Both the position numbers and the translations under genes were made by a program. Below, piece after piece: positions 46,903 to 55,401 of a stretch of 64,000 nt of DNA. The notes under the pieces are model-generated. The model made no database searches, was not told the DNA's origin, and saw only the letters and a program-made list of their open reading frames with translations. Source of the DNA: Photobacterium sp. DA100 (GTDB taxonomy: Bacteria > Pseudomonadota > Gammaproteobacteria > Enterobacterales > Vibrionaceae); the NCBI RefSeq assembly GCF_029223585.1, contig NZ_CP119424.1, positions 1,240,001 through 1,304,000 of the forward strand, given 5' to 3'. Each line of letters begins with the position of its first letter. Position 1 is the stretch's first letter.

Positions 46903-46930
46903 AAAAAGCACCCGATTGCTTCGAGTGCTT
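46903..46930 (-). terminator. Terminator of phhAB
   Basis: On the minus strand AAGCAC and GTGCTT pair, with a further CGA/TCG pairing inside, and T-tract TTTTTC follows. It lies 28 bases after the phhB stop. Confidence 0.65.
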
Positions 46931-46957
46931 TATAGAAGTAAGCGGTTTGTTTTAACG

Positions 46958-47302
46958 TTAACCCGCAGTGAAAAGCTGGTCAGTTTTGGCCGCGCAGATA
47001 AAATCATTCTTGTGTAGCCCTTTGGCCGAATGGCTCCACCAGCGAACCCTTACCTTACCCCACTCAAGGGTAATTTCAGGATGGTGAAACTCTGCTTCAG
47101 CCAGCGCTGCAACCCTGTCAGTGAATGCCCAGGCCATTTTAAAATTCTTGAAAGTAAATTGCCGTTCAAGCTGTTCAACACCATCAACTTCAACCGCCTG
47201 CCATTCTGGCAAAGTGGCGAGCAGTGCTATTTTTTCATTTTCTGTCACCTTAGGTGCTCCAGCATGGCAGGCTTCGCACTTGAGTTCATGTAGTTCAATC
47301 AT
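46958..47302 (-). CDS. phhB: Pterin-4a-carbinolamine dehydratase
   Basis: This 114-residue enzyme regenerates the pterin cofactor used by phenylalanine hydroxylase. The active-site stretch [23 protein letters not shown] holds the two adjacent His and the Trp-Ser-His segment of the family. AAGGGG precedes the ATG, 9 bases after the phhA stop, so the two form an operon. Confidence 0.94.
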   Translation of the reverse strand: MIELHELKCEACHAGAPKVTENEKIALLATLPEWQAVEVDGVEQLERQFTFKNFKMAWAFTDRVAALAEAEFHHPEITLEWGKVRVRWWSHSAKGLHKNDFICAAKTDQLFTAG

Positions 47303-47311
47303 TGATTCCCC

Positions 47312-48160
47312 TTAACTCACTTCCTTGATTTTGCTTTCAAACAGTGGCTCATGTAATCCCAGCTTCTGTGCCTCAGTGACCAACTGCATGATATCTTGGT
47401 GGGCCAACTCGTAGAGCTGGTTAATATCCTCAAGAATAAAATAGAGCGGCTGCATGATGTCGATCCGGTAAGGCGTACGCATGATATCAATAGGCTCAAA
47501 CGGTTTATAAAGAGGCCTAGGCTGGTGCGCTTTACTGTCCAGCTTATCAAGCTTGTCCGAGGCCATTTGCCCGGTTAACGCATAGCGCGTTTCGCCGGGG
47601 GACGACAGAATGCCTCCACCATATATGCGCAACCCTTCTTGCTGCTGCAGCAGTCCAAATTCAACTGTAAACCAGTATAGCCTTGCCAAGTAGACTCTTT
47701 GCGCAGAATTCGCCTTGGCTCCCAATTTTCCGTACGTATGGGTAAAGGCGGCAAAGGCCGGGTTGGTCAGCATGGCACAGTGGCCAAAGATTTCGTGGAA
47801 AAAGTCTGGCTCCTGCAGATAGTCAAACTCTTCCCTTCGCCGCAAAAACGTGGCGACAGGAAATTGCTTGTTGGCTAACAACCTGAAGAAACGATCAAAG
47901 TTTATCAAGGCTGGGACAGCAACACACTCCCACCCCGTGGTGGACTGCAATACCCGGTTTATTTCCACCAATTGCGGTGCTCGCTGCTGGGGTAAATCGA
48001 GTAATTCCAGACCGTCGATATACGCCTGGCAGGCTCTTCCTTCGATACATGCCAATTGGCGCTCAACCAGATCGTGCCACACTTGGTTTTCAGATCGGTC
48101 CCAATGGATCACACCCTGTTCATCTGGCTTTTTTGAGACATATTTTGTTCCGCTACCCAT
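47312..48160 (-). CDS. phhA: Phenylalanine 4-monooxygenase
   Basis: This 282-residue iron and pterin-dependent enzyme converts phenylalanine to tyrosine. The iron site His-His-Glu is in HEIFGHCAML and YWFTVEFGLL. Length is typical for bacterial monomeric enzymes, which lack the regulatory domain. The ATG at 48160 follows AAGGTC; the frame to 48205 lacks family residues. It is divergent from the homogentisate genes. The 4-hydroxyphenylpyruvate dioxygenase needed in between is not in this window. Confidence 0.94.
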   Translation of the reverse strand: MGSGTKYVSKKPDEQGVIHWDRSENQVWHDLVERQLACIEGRACQAYIDGLELLDLPQQRAPQLVEINRVLQSTTGWECVAVPALINFDRFFRLLANKQFPVATFLRRREEFDYLQEPDFFHEIFGHCAMLTNPAFAAFTHTYGKLGAKANSAQRVYLARLYWFTVEFGLLQQQEGLRIYGGGILSSPGETRYALTGQMASDKLDKLDSKAHQPRPLYKPFEPIDIMRTPYRIDIMQPLYFILEDINQLYELAHQDIMQLVTEAQKLGLHEPLFESKIKEVS

Positions 48161-48292
48161 AATTGACCTTCTTTGTTCTGCTGCCTCGCCCTGGCAAATC
48201 AACATTCCGCTAATATCATGTTCGTTTCCTTTAGATTAGGTCGCTTAGCCAACCCACCGACAGTCGTTCTTAGCAATGAAACTCCGGCAAAA

Positions 48293-48310
48293 CGTAACAA
48301 TTATTTTACA
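48293..48310. promoter_or_regulatory. Candidate TyrR/PhhR box 1
   Basis: CGTAACAATTATTTTACA matches TGTAAA-N6-TTTACA at 10 of 12 arm positions, including the essential G and C 14 bp apart. It lies about 135 bases upstream of phhA. Confidence 0.55.
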
Positions 48311-48405
48311 GAACATTATCCACCCTATACTGGCAGCCGGTACGAGTACACATCATTCAATGACTTAAAAACAGCTCAGCAACATGCAAGCGAACAATCA
48401 TGGCT

Positions 48406-48423
48406 TGTAAATCAATACGGACA
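48406..48423. promoter_or_regulatory. Candidate TyrR/PhhR box 2
   Basis: TGTAAATCAATACGGACA has a perfect left arm and a weak right arm (CGGACA for TTTACA), with the essential G and C conserved. It lies about 130 bases upstream of hmgA. A weak box near a strong one is common in TyrR-regulated regions. Confidence 0.4.
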
Positions 48424-48550
48424 CTGGTTGGTGAATTCAGTTAAGGCTTCAAGTTGCCTTGCCCGAATGACTGCGCCAGAGTTAAGCCATTGAGCTAACA
48501 TTTAATTAACACGGTCAATGTGGAATGACTGTGATCACGAGGGATATGCA

Positions 48551-49687
48551 ATGCGGCAATGGTTTCAATTTCCAATCACCGAGGGAGAGGCTTCTCGCCA
48601 AGCACATTGTGACTTGCCTGAAGGTACGTTCGAACGTGAGTGCGGCCGAGAAGGTTTTTTTGGCCCAGCAAGCCATATGTATCACCGCCACCCTCCAACA
48701 GGGTGGATAGACTGGGATGGTCCCCTACGCCCCAGGGCAATAGACACTAATCAAATCCCCTCTGAAGGGGCCTCGCCTTGGGATGCCTCGCTTATCCTGT
48801 TCAACAATAACCTCAAGTTTCGGGTTTGGCACTGCGACAGAGCCATGGAAGATCTCGCGCGAAATGGCGATGGCGACGAAGTGCTATTCATCCATCATGG
48901 GTGTGGCGATTTGTTCTGCGATTATGGCCATATGACCTTCCGAGACGGCGATTATATTGTACTACCTAGGGCAACGAGTTGGCGGATAGAACCCAAGGCC
49001 CCTGTCACCATGCTGCTCATCGAGGCAACGAACAGTGCCTATCAGATGGCAGAACGCGGCATAGTCGGCCAGCATGCCGTCTATGATCCGGCCGTATTGG
49101 AATATGCCAGGATCAATGATGCCTTCCTCCACCAGCAGAATGACAACCGGTACTGGAAAGTCCAACTCAAGGCCCGTAACCAACTTAACACTATTACTTA
49201 TCCCTATAACCCACTCGATGCACAAGGTTGGAAAGGTAACCTGACGGCCTTCAAGCTTAACTGGCGCGATATCAGACCGCTGATGAGCCACCGCTATCAC
49301 CTCCCCCCTTCGGCCCATACCACTTTTGTTGCCGATGGTTTTGTGATTTGTACCTTTGTGCCTCGGCCAATCGAAAGCGATCCGAATGCCTTGAAAGTAC
49401 CCTTCTACCATAACAACGATGATTTCGATGAAGTCCTGTTCTATCACCGGGGTAACTTCTTCAGCAGAGACAATATCGAAGCCGGCATGATCACCCATCA
49501 CCCCTGCGGCTTCTCCCACGGCCCCCACCCCAAAGCACTGGCAGCCAGCATGACCGCGCCGAAAAAAGAGACCGATGAAGTGGCGGTCATGATCGACGCC
49601 CGCTGGCCGCTGGAAGTCGCCCCTTTGCCCGACGGGGCTGAAAACACAAATTATGTCTTTTCATGGCAGGGCAACAACGCGGAGTAG
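48551..49687 (+). CDS. hmgA: Homogentisate 1,2-dioxygenase
   Basis: This 378-residue iron(II) dioxygenase opens the homogentisate ring to maleylacetoacetate. Characteristic stretches are GFFGPASHMYHRHPPTGW near the start, IHHGCGDLFCDYG in the cupin core, and HHPCGFSHGPHPKAL near the C-terminus with putative iron ligands. It is about 50 residues shorter than the human or Pseudomonas form, as in other short gamma-proteobacterial versions. GAGGGA precedes ATG 48551; the frame to 48518 is rejected. It heads hmgA-FAH-maiA-acetoacetyl-CoA synthetase. Confidence 0.93.
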   Translation: MRQWFQFPITEGEASRQAHCDLPEGTFERECGREGFFGPASHMYHRHPPTGWIDWDGPLRPRAIDTNQIPSEGASPWDASLILFNNNLKFRVWHCDRAMEDLARNGDGDEVLFIHHGCGDLFCDYGHMTFRDGDYIVLPRATSWRIEPKAPVTMLLIEATNSAYQMAERGIVGQHAVYDPAVLEYARINDAFLHQQNDNRYWKVQLKARNQLNTITYPYNPLDAQGWKGNLTAFKLNWRDIRPLMSHRYHLPPSAHTTFVADGFVICTFVPRPIESDPNALKVPFYHNNDDFDEVLFYHRGNFFSRDNIEAGMITHHPCGFSHGPHPKALAASMTAPKKETDEVAVMIDARWPLEVAPLPDGAENTNYVFSWQGNNAE

Positions 49688-49725
49688 CCAAGCCAAGCTA
49701 AATCGAAAATATTAAGGAGACGAAC

Positions 49726-50757
49726 GTGAAACTTGCATCGCTCAACCACGGCCGCGACGGCCAACTCATTGTGGTTTCCCGTGACCTGAAAATGGCTGTA
49801 CATGCCCATGACATCGCGCCAACATTGCAATTCGCCCTCGATAACTGGCACGAAGTCGAAGCGGACTTGCAGCATTTATACCGCAACCTCAATGACGGTA
49901 TCGCGCAACATACCTTCCCTTTCAATCCGGCTTTATGCAGCTCCCCCCTTCCGCGGGCCTATCAGTGGGCCGATGGTAGCGCTTACGTTAACCATGTCGA
50001 GCTAGTCCGTAAGGCCAGGGGGGCGGACATGCCGGAGAGTTTCTGGACCGATCCCTTGATTTACCAAGGCATGTCAGATGGTTTCTTGGCTCCTACCGAA
50101 GATATCAAGGTTGCCGACGAGCAATGGGGGATCGATTTTGAAGGGGAAATAGCCATTATCACCGACGATATTGCGATGGGCACCCGCACCGAAGAAGTCC
50201 ATGGCCATATCAAGCTGCTGATGCTGGTCAACGATGTCTCGCTGCGCAACCTGATCCCGGCTGAACTTGCCAAAGGATTTGGGTTTTTCCAGTCCAAACC
50301 GTCGTCGGCCTTCTCGCCTGTTGCCGTGACGCCGGATGAACTGGGTAACAGCTGGCATGATTACAAACTCCATCACCGGCTCACTGTTCACCTCAACGGG
50401 GAGTTATTCGGCCAGCCCCATGCCGGCACTGACATGACGTTTAATTTCGCCGAGCTTATCCAACATGTAGCCAAAAGCCGGGCCATTTTCGCCGGTAGCA
50501 TAATCGGCTCGGGAACAGTCTCGAATAAGGACCGCAGCAACGGTTCGTGCTGCCTTGCCGAGCGCCGTATGTTGGAGACCTTGGAGTATGGCCATGCTGA
50601 AACGCCTTTCATGAAATTTGGCGATACGGTCAAGATCGAAATGTTTGACGACAGCGGCCACTCCATTTTCGGGGCCATAGAACAAACCGTCGCTCGATAC
50701 GAACATCATTATCACGATGAAGATTTGAACCACCATAACCCACATCATCAGCAATAA
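49726..50757 (+). CDS. Fumarylacetoacetate hydrolase family protein
   Basis: This 343-residue FAH-family enzyme splits fumarylacetoacetate into fumarate and acetoacetate. A metal-binding WGIDFEGEIAIITDD segment and GSGTVSNKDRSNGSCCLAERR are family hallmarks. It starts at GTG 49726 after AAGGAGACGAAC. The C-terminal end is His-rich (YEHHYHDEDLNHHNPHHQQ), which may bind metal. It lies between hmgA and maiA, as in the tyrosine degradation operons of related bacteria. Confidence 0.92.
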   Translation: MKLASLNHGRDGQLIVVSRDLKMAVHAHDIAPTLQFALDNWHEVEADLQHLYRNLNDGIAQHTFPFNPALCSSPLPRAYQWADGSAYVNHVELVRKARGADMPESFWTDPLIYQGMSDGFLAPTEDIKVADEQWGIDFEGEIAIITDDIAMGTRTEEVHGHIKLLMLVNDVSLRNLIPAELAKGFGFFQSKPSSAFSPVAVTPDELGNSWHDYKLHHRLTVHLNGELFGQPHAGTDMTFNFAELIQHVAKSRAIFAGSIIGSGTVSNKDRSNGSCCLAERRMLETLEYGHAETPFMKFGDTVKIEMFDDSGHSIFGAIEQTVARYEHHYHDEDLNHHNPHHQQ

Positions 50758-50847
50758 TTAGAAAACGGGACCGATTAACTTGGAATGAGTCCTTGGAGTA
50801 GGCACTCGGAGTTGCCGTTAGAATATTGGGGCTAAGGATAAAACAAC

Positions 50848-51519
50848 GTGAAATTGTATGATTACTATCGCTCATCGGCATCGTACCGGGTGCGAATTGC
50901 GCTAAACATAAAGGGACTCAACTACCAACAGGTAGCGGTTTCGCTACTCGACAACGAGCAGCGCAGCACCGCCTACGCTGCACTTAACCCCAGCCAACTG
51001 GTGCCGGGCTTTTCACCCGCCGCAACAGAGCCAGCAGATGCTTTGACGCTAGAGGGGGGCTCTGGCGGTGATACCGGGATATTGGGCCAGTCGCTGGCCA
51101 TCATTGAATATTTGGACGAGTATTACCCCGAGCCGGCGTTACTCCCCAGCGATCCTTGGCACAAAGCTCAATGTCGAGAGATCGCCTTGGTTGTTGCCTG
51201 TGACATTCACCCCCTGAACAATTTGCGAGTCCTTAACTATTTAAACAGTGAGCTGGGGGTCAGCCAAAATGAAAAAATGATTTGGTATCACCACTGGTTG
51301 AGACAAGGTTTCCAAAGCCTGGAAACTCTCTCTAGACGTTATCACACCCAGTTTACCTGCACTGAAACGCCTTCCCTAGCTGATATCTGCCTGATCCCTC
51401 AGCTCTACAATGCCAAGCGATTCGGATTTGACACCAAGCATTACCCAAGGCTGCTAGAGATCGAGCAACGTTGTTTGCAACTGCCTCCATTTCAACAGGC
51501 CCACCCGGATAACCAGTAA
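50848..51519 (+). CDS. maiA: Maleylacetoacetate isomerase (GST zeta class)
   Basis: This 223-residue protein converts maleylacetoacetate to fumarylacetoacetate using glutathione. The SSASYRVRIALN motif holds the zeta-class serines, and GQSLAIIEYLDEYYPEP is the glutathione-binding region. An extra stretch (AATEPADALTLEGGSGGDTG, about residues 57-76) lies between LVPGF and the QSLAIIEYL segment, where family members usually have a short acidic loop. It starts at GTG 50848 after AAGGATAAAACAAC. The acetoacetyl-CoA synthetase follows. Confidence 0.9.
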   Translation: MKLYDYYRSSASYRVRIALNIKGLNYQQVAVSLLDNEQRSTAYAALNPSQLVPGFSPAATEPADALTLEGGSGGDTGILGQSLAIIEYLDEYYPEPALLPSDPWHKAQCREIALVVACDIHPLNNLRVLNYLNSELGVSQNEKMIWYHHWLRQGFQSLETLSRRYHTQFTCTETPSLADICLIPQLYNAKRFGFDTKHYPRLLEIEQRCLQLPPFQQAHPDNQ

Positions 51520-51530
51520 AGGAGAGAACG

Positions 51531-53570
51531 ATGACGAACCAAGATCCTAACGGCAATGGTTATCACTCGGACACTCAGCCAAAACTGCTATGGATGCCGG
51601 AAAAAGATCGCATCCACAATAGCAGGCTGTATCAATTCATGGTTGAGTTGAGCGAGAAAAAAAACATCCTCTATCATGACTATAATCAGCTCCACCATTG
51701 GAGTGTCAGCCACAGTGAAGAATTCTGGAGCATGGTGTGGGACTTCTGCAAAGTCGAGGGGGCCAAGAAGCCCCCAGTGGCATTTTGCCCGCCAGAGAGC
51801 ACAACCCCGGCCAAGGATACCCAATGGTTCCCCTATGCCAAGCTCAACTATGCCGAAAACCTGCTTCGCGACTGGCGTACCCGCGCCGCGGCGGATGCCA
51901 TCATATTCCAGTGCGAAGGCGATCCCGAGCAGCGCCAGCACCTCAGTTGGCAACAGCTCTACCGGCAAACCTCGCAGGTCGCCAGTTTTCTCCATAACCA
52001 TGGGGTCAAAAAAGGCGATGTCGTCGCCGGCTACCTGCCCAATATCCCCCAAACTGTCGTCGCGATGCTGGCCACAGCTTCTCTGGGGGCTATTTGGACG
52101 TCGACGTCACCGGATTTCGGTACCGAAAGCGTCATTGAGCGCTTCGGACAAACCCAACCCAAGGTGCTGTTTTTCGCCCAGGGTTACCAGTACAACGGCA
52201 AACCCGTCTCCTACCGCGACAAAGTCGCTGAGGTAAGCGCCAGTATTCCCGGGCTGGAGCATGTAGTCGAAATATCCGCAGTAGCACCTAGCCCGGGCCA
52301 ATCCACCAAAACAGCCATACCAGATACCGTCAGCCAGCATTTTTGGCACGACATACTCGACAGCACGGTACCCTGCGAGCTCGGCTTCACGCCGGTCCCG
52401 TTCGACCACCCGCTCTATATCCTCTATTCGTCAGGTACAACGGGAAAACCCAAATGTATTGTGCACAGCGTTGGCGGCACCCTCCTCAACCACCTCAAGG
52501 AGCATCAGCTGCAAACTGATATCCGCTCCGGCGACCGGGTATTTTTCTTCACCACTTGCGGCTGGATGATGTGGAACTGGCTCGTATCTGGCCTTGCCTG
52601 CGGCGCGACCTTGGTGTTGTATGACGGCTCGCCCTTCTATCCCGACGGCAACGTTTTGTGGCAGCTAGCCGAGCAAGAGCAGATAACGTTGTTTGGTACC
52701 TCGGCCAAGTACCTCGAGACCTTGGAAAAGCAAGGCTATCGCCCCAAAGACAACACAGACCTGTCCTCGCTGCGTACCCTGTGCTCTACCGGCTCAGTGC
52801 TTGCCCCTGAGCAATTTGATTATGTCTATGACGCTATCCATGATGATATTCAACTCGCCAGCATTTCAGGCGGCACCGACATCTGCGGCTGCTTTGCCAT
52901 TGGTAACCCTCTCGGCCCGGTTTACCGTGGTGAATGCCAAGGGTTGGCACTGGGGATGGACGTACAGGTCTTCAATGACAATGGCCAAGCGATTTACCAA
53001 CAGCAAGGTGAGCTCGTCTGCCGCAACAGCTTTCCCAATCAACCGGTTGGATTCTGGAACGATCCAGACGGCAGCAAGTACCACAACGCCTATTGGAATA
53101 GCTTCCCCGGTGTTTGGCATCATGGCGACTTCGTCAGCCTATCCAGTACCGGGGGGATGGTGTTCTACGGCCGCTCCGATGCGGTTCTTAACCCTAGCGG
53201 GATAAGAATAGGTACCGCTGAAATATACCGCCAGGTAAACCGGTTGGAGGAAGTCAAAGACTCGCTGGTTATCGGCCAGAACAAAGGCACCGATGTTCGT
53301 GTTGTCTTGTTTGTCCAATTAACCGAAGGGGAACAGCTCACAGACGAGCTGAAAGCCCGTATCCAGAAGACGATCCGCGAGCACTGCTCGCCGCGCCATG
53401 TGCCGGAAGTAATCCTGGCGGTAAAAGATGTCCCCCGCACCAAGTCGGGCAAGCTGGTCGAGTTGGCCGTGCGCAATATCGTCCACAACCAACCGGTGAA
53501 AAATATCGGTGCACTGGCCAACCCTGAATCTTTGGAAGAGTTTAAGGACAGGGATGAGTTGAAGATTTAG
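51531..53570 (+). CDS. Acetoacetyl-CoA synthetase (acetoacetate-CoA ligase)
   Basis: This 679-residue AMP-forming ligase activates acetoacetate made by the preceding steps. The phosphate loop is in LYSSGTTGKPKCIVHS, the adenylate region has SISGGTDICGCF, and the C-terminal catalytic Lys is in TKSGKLVELAVR. KLNYAENLL near the N-terminus is characteristic of AacS proteins. AAGGAGAG precedes the ATG, 11 bases after maiA. The product feeds the thiolase, CoA-transferase and PHA enzymes elsewhere in the window. A terminator follows. Confidence 0.94.
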   Translation: MTNQDPNGNGYHSDTQPKLLWMPEKDRIHNSRLYQFMVELSEKKNILYHDYNQLHHWSVSHSEEFWSMVWDFCKVEGAKKPPVAFCPPESTTPAKDTQWFPYAKLNYAENLLRDWRTRAAADAIIFQCEGDPEQRQHLSWQQLYRQTSQVASFLHNHGVKKGDVVAGYLPNIPQTVVAMLATASLGAIWTSTSPDFGTESVIERFGQTQPKVLFFAQGYQYNGKPVSYRDKVAEVSASIPGLEHVVEISAVAPSPGQSTKTAIPDTVSQHFWHDILDSTVPCELGFTPVPFDHPLYILYSSGTTGKPKCIVHSVGGTLLNHLKEHQLQTDIRSGDRVFFFTTCGWMMWNWLVSGLACGATLVLYDGSPFYPDGNVLWQLAEQEQITLFGTSAKYLETLEKQGYRPKDNTDLSSLRTLCSTGSVLAPEQFDYVYDAIHDDIQLASISGGTDICGCFAIGNPLGPVYRGECQGLALGMDVQVFNDNGQAIYQQQGELVCRNSFPNQPVGFWNDPDGSKYHNAYWNSFPGVWHHGDFVSLSSTGGMVFYGRSDAVLNPSGIRIGTAEIYRQVNRLEEVKDSLVIGQNKGTDVRVVLFVQLTEGEQLTDELKARIQKTIREHCSPRHVPEVILAVKDVPRTKSGKLVELAVRNIVHNQPVKNIGALANPESLEEFKDRDELKI

Positions 53571-53605
53571 CCTTAGGCTTAATGTGCTAACACCAGAGCC
53601 AACGT

Positions 53606-53644
53606 AAAAACCGCCCATACCAGTAAGCCGGTATGGGCGGTTTT
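53606..53644. terminator. Bidirectional terminator
   Basis: AAAAACCGCCCATAC and GTATGGGCGGTTTT pair around CAGTAAGCCG with A/T-tracts on both strands. It lies between the acetoacetyl-CoA synthetase and the convergent hypothetical gene. Confidence 0.85.
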
Positions 53645-53674
53645 ATAATATACAGTCCCGAAACAAGGGCGATA

Positions 53675-54049
53675 TTATGAGCTCTCTTTCATCGCAGAGA
53701 TAACCGATGGGTCATTCAGCAAGTTAAAGAGCATGCTTTTAGCTGATGCTCGCTGGGAATCGGATAGCACCTTCTTTGGGTTTTCCCTGGCGAGGGTTAG
53801 GATATTCTTGATGAACTTGCTGTTAGTTCCGGATAGCTCATAGACAAAGCGGAGGGTATCGAGCAGCTCACCCTGAGGCAAACTGTAAACCGCCATTTCA
53901 CAGCTCAGTCCATCCATCGAAAGAAAATTGTTTACCACTTCCCTACGTTCAGCATTGAACTTCTCTTTGGCTAAATGGCCGTCAATCAACGCCTGAACTC
54001 TGTCGGCGATAGCTACAGGCACTTCCATGGTTTTTGTTTCTTGATTCAT
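53675..54049 (-). CDS. Conserved hypothetical cytoplasmic protein
   Basis: This 124-residue soluble, helix-rich protein has VPVAIADRVQALIDGHLAKE near the start, LDTLRFVYELSGTNSKFIKNIL in the middle and ends LNDPSVISAMKESS. Two Cys-free halves look like an all-alpha bundle. ATG 54049 follows GGAG; the frame to 54121 is longer but unsupported. It is 126 bases downstream of the CobW-like GTPase on the same strand and may be co-transcribed. I do not recognise the family. Confidence 0.65.
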   Translation of the reverse strand: MNQETKTMEVPVAIADRVQALIDGHLAKEKFNAERREVVNNFLSMDGLSCEMAVYSLPQGELLDTLRFVYELSGTNSKFIKNILTLARENPKKVLSDSQRASAKSMLFNLLNDPSVISAMKESS

Positions 54050-54175
54050 TACTGATTCTCCTGCTCTCGCTGGTACACAATGCCGATACTGGTTGGTGGG
54101 ATTTACCTCCAGCTCAAGCAATTTGGTTACGTTTCTTTCCTGACAACTTTAGACTAACCACCTTCAAATAAGGGG

Positions 54176-55150
54176 TTATAAATCTGAGATACCCAACAGT
54201 ACCTGCTCTAATTCATCCCAGGGCATGAGCTGACTGTCGATCACTTCGAGGCGGCTTTCAAACCCTTCCAGAGTCACTTGGTTAACAGACACTACACCAT
54301 TGTTGACGTTGAACGCGTGGCAGCCCTTGTTAGTATTAACCACGCCTTTGACCCGCTCAGCCGTCAAGTTACAGAACATGGCAAAGAGTTGGTCAAAATC
54401 AAAAGTGATTTCGGCACCAAAAATCCAGCCACAGCTGAAGTAGCCCTGACCTTTGTTTTCCTTGCGGATAAACTTCTGGTTCGGCGGCAACTGGAACTGG
54501 GGCTCCATTTCTGCATGCTCATGGTGATGGGCCTCCATTGCCGGTGCCTCGTTTTGCGCAGCCCTGTCCGTATCAAGCAGGTTGGCTGGAAACTCGCCCT
54601 GCTTGACCAGCATACTCGCCAGTTTCTTTGGCTGTTGAGTCGCCACCCAGTGCTCGAAGATACCGACATCAACCTCATCACACTCGTCAAGTTTGTTGCC
54701 AATAACAATTTCTGCCACATCGAGCTGATCGTTGAAGTTCTGGTTTTCCGTATACTTTTTATTGGAAAGGTTACGCGGGTCAACCAAAGCCACCGTCGCC
54801 TTCAAGTCGATGTAGTCCTTGAACTGGCTTGAAGTCAGAACCGAGATGATCTTATGCGGATGGCCAAGCCCTGTCGGCTCTATCAGCAGCCGGTCGGGGT
54901 TCTGACGAAGCAAGGCCGTGATCCCGACGGATGTCGGTACTCCGGCTGTACAGCACATACAGCCGCCCGGTACCTCTTTGATCATTGCGCCAGAATCGGT
55001 AAGAATGGCACCATCAATCCCGATTTCACCAAATTCGTTGACCAGAACCGCCCACTTTTCATCGGCTGGCTTGTTCTTAAGCAGGTTGAGAATCGTTGTG
55101 GTTTTGCCAACCCCAAGGAAACCGGTGATAACATTCGTTGGTATACGCAT
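54176..55150 (-). CDS. CobW/COG0523 metal-chaperone GTPase
   Basis: This 324-residue G3E GTPase has Walker A GFLGVGKTT, Walker B-like NEFGEIGIDG, the metal-binding GGCMCC (CxCC) and the guanine motif NKLDE. A His/Glu-rich linker (EAHHHEHAEMEP) lies near residue 210 before the CobW C-terminal domain. Such proteins deliver zinc or another metal to client enzymes. The ATG at 55150 begins the family N-terminus MRIPTNVITGF; the longer frame is rejected. No Zur box was identified. Confidence 0.9.
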   Translation of the reverse strand: MRIPTNVITGFLGVGKTTTILNLLKNKPADEKWAVLVNEFGEIGIDGAILTDSGAMIKEVPGGCMCCTAGVPTSVGITALLRQNPDRLLIEPTGLGHPHKIISVLTSSQFKDYIDLKATVALVDPRNLSNKKYTENQNFNDQLDVAEIVIGNKLDECDEVDVGIFEHWVATQQPKKLASMLVKQGEFPANLLDTDRAAQNEAPAMEAHHHEHAEMEPQFQLPPNQKFIRKENKGQGYFSCGWIFGAEITFDFDQLFAMFCNLTAERVKGVVNTNKGCHAFNVNNGVVSVNQVTLEGFESRLEVIDSQLMPWDELEQVLLGISDL

Positions 55151-55401
55151 AGTGAGTGTTTTTTCCGAAAATATTGACGGCAAATTACCATGAAATGCGC
55201 CTGTGCCACAAATCAGGTTTTTGATTTATTTTGTGATTTTGACTAAGCCTATAATACAAACCCAATTTTGATTAAAAAGTCGCCCCGATTGGGCACATAA
55301 CACACATTTTACCTTTTTATACCAAGCCATCATTGGCAATTGTGCTCACAGTTTGATTACATATCGTTTTCCGTGAGATTGCTAACACGCAAGGAGCATC
55401 T

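Larger units (their letters stand above)
48161..48550. other. Divergent regulatory region of phhAB and the homogentisate operon
   Basis: This 390-base region separates the phhA and hmgA starts. A 106-codon frame at 48173-48493 has no family likeness or ribosome site and was not called. Two TyrR-type boxes lie inside (48293-48310 and 48406-48423), so both operons are probably controlled by aromatic amino acids. Confidence 0.6.

Noticed and set aside
48173..48493. A 106-codon plus-strand frame between phhA and hmgA
   Set aside because: It covers the regulatory region with TyrR-like boxes and has no recognisable domain or ribosome site.
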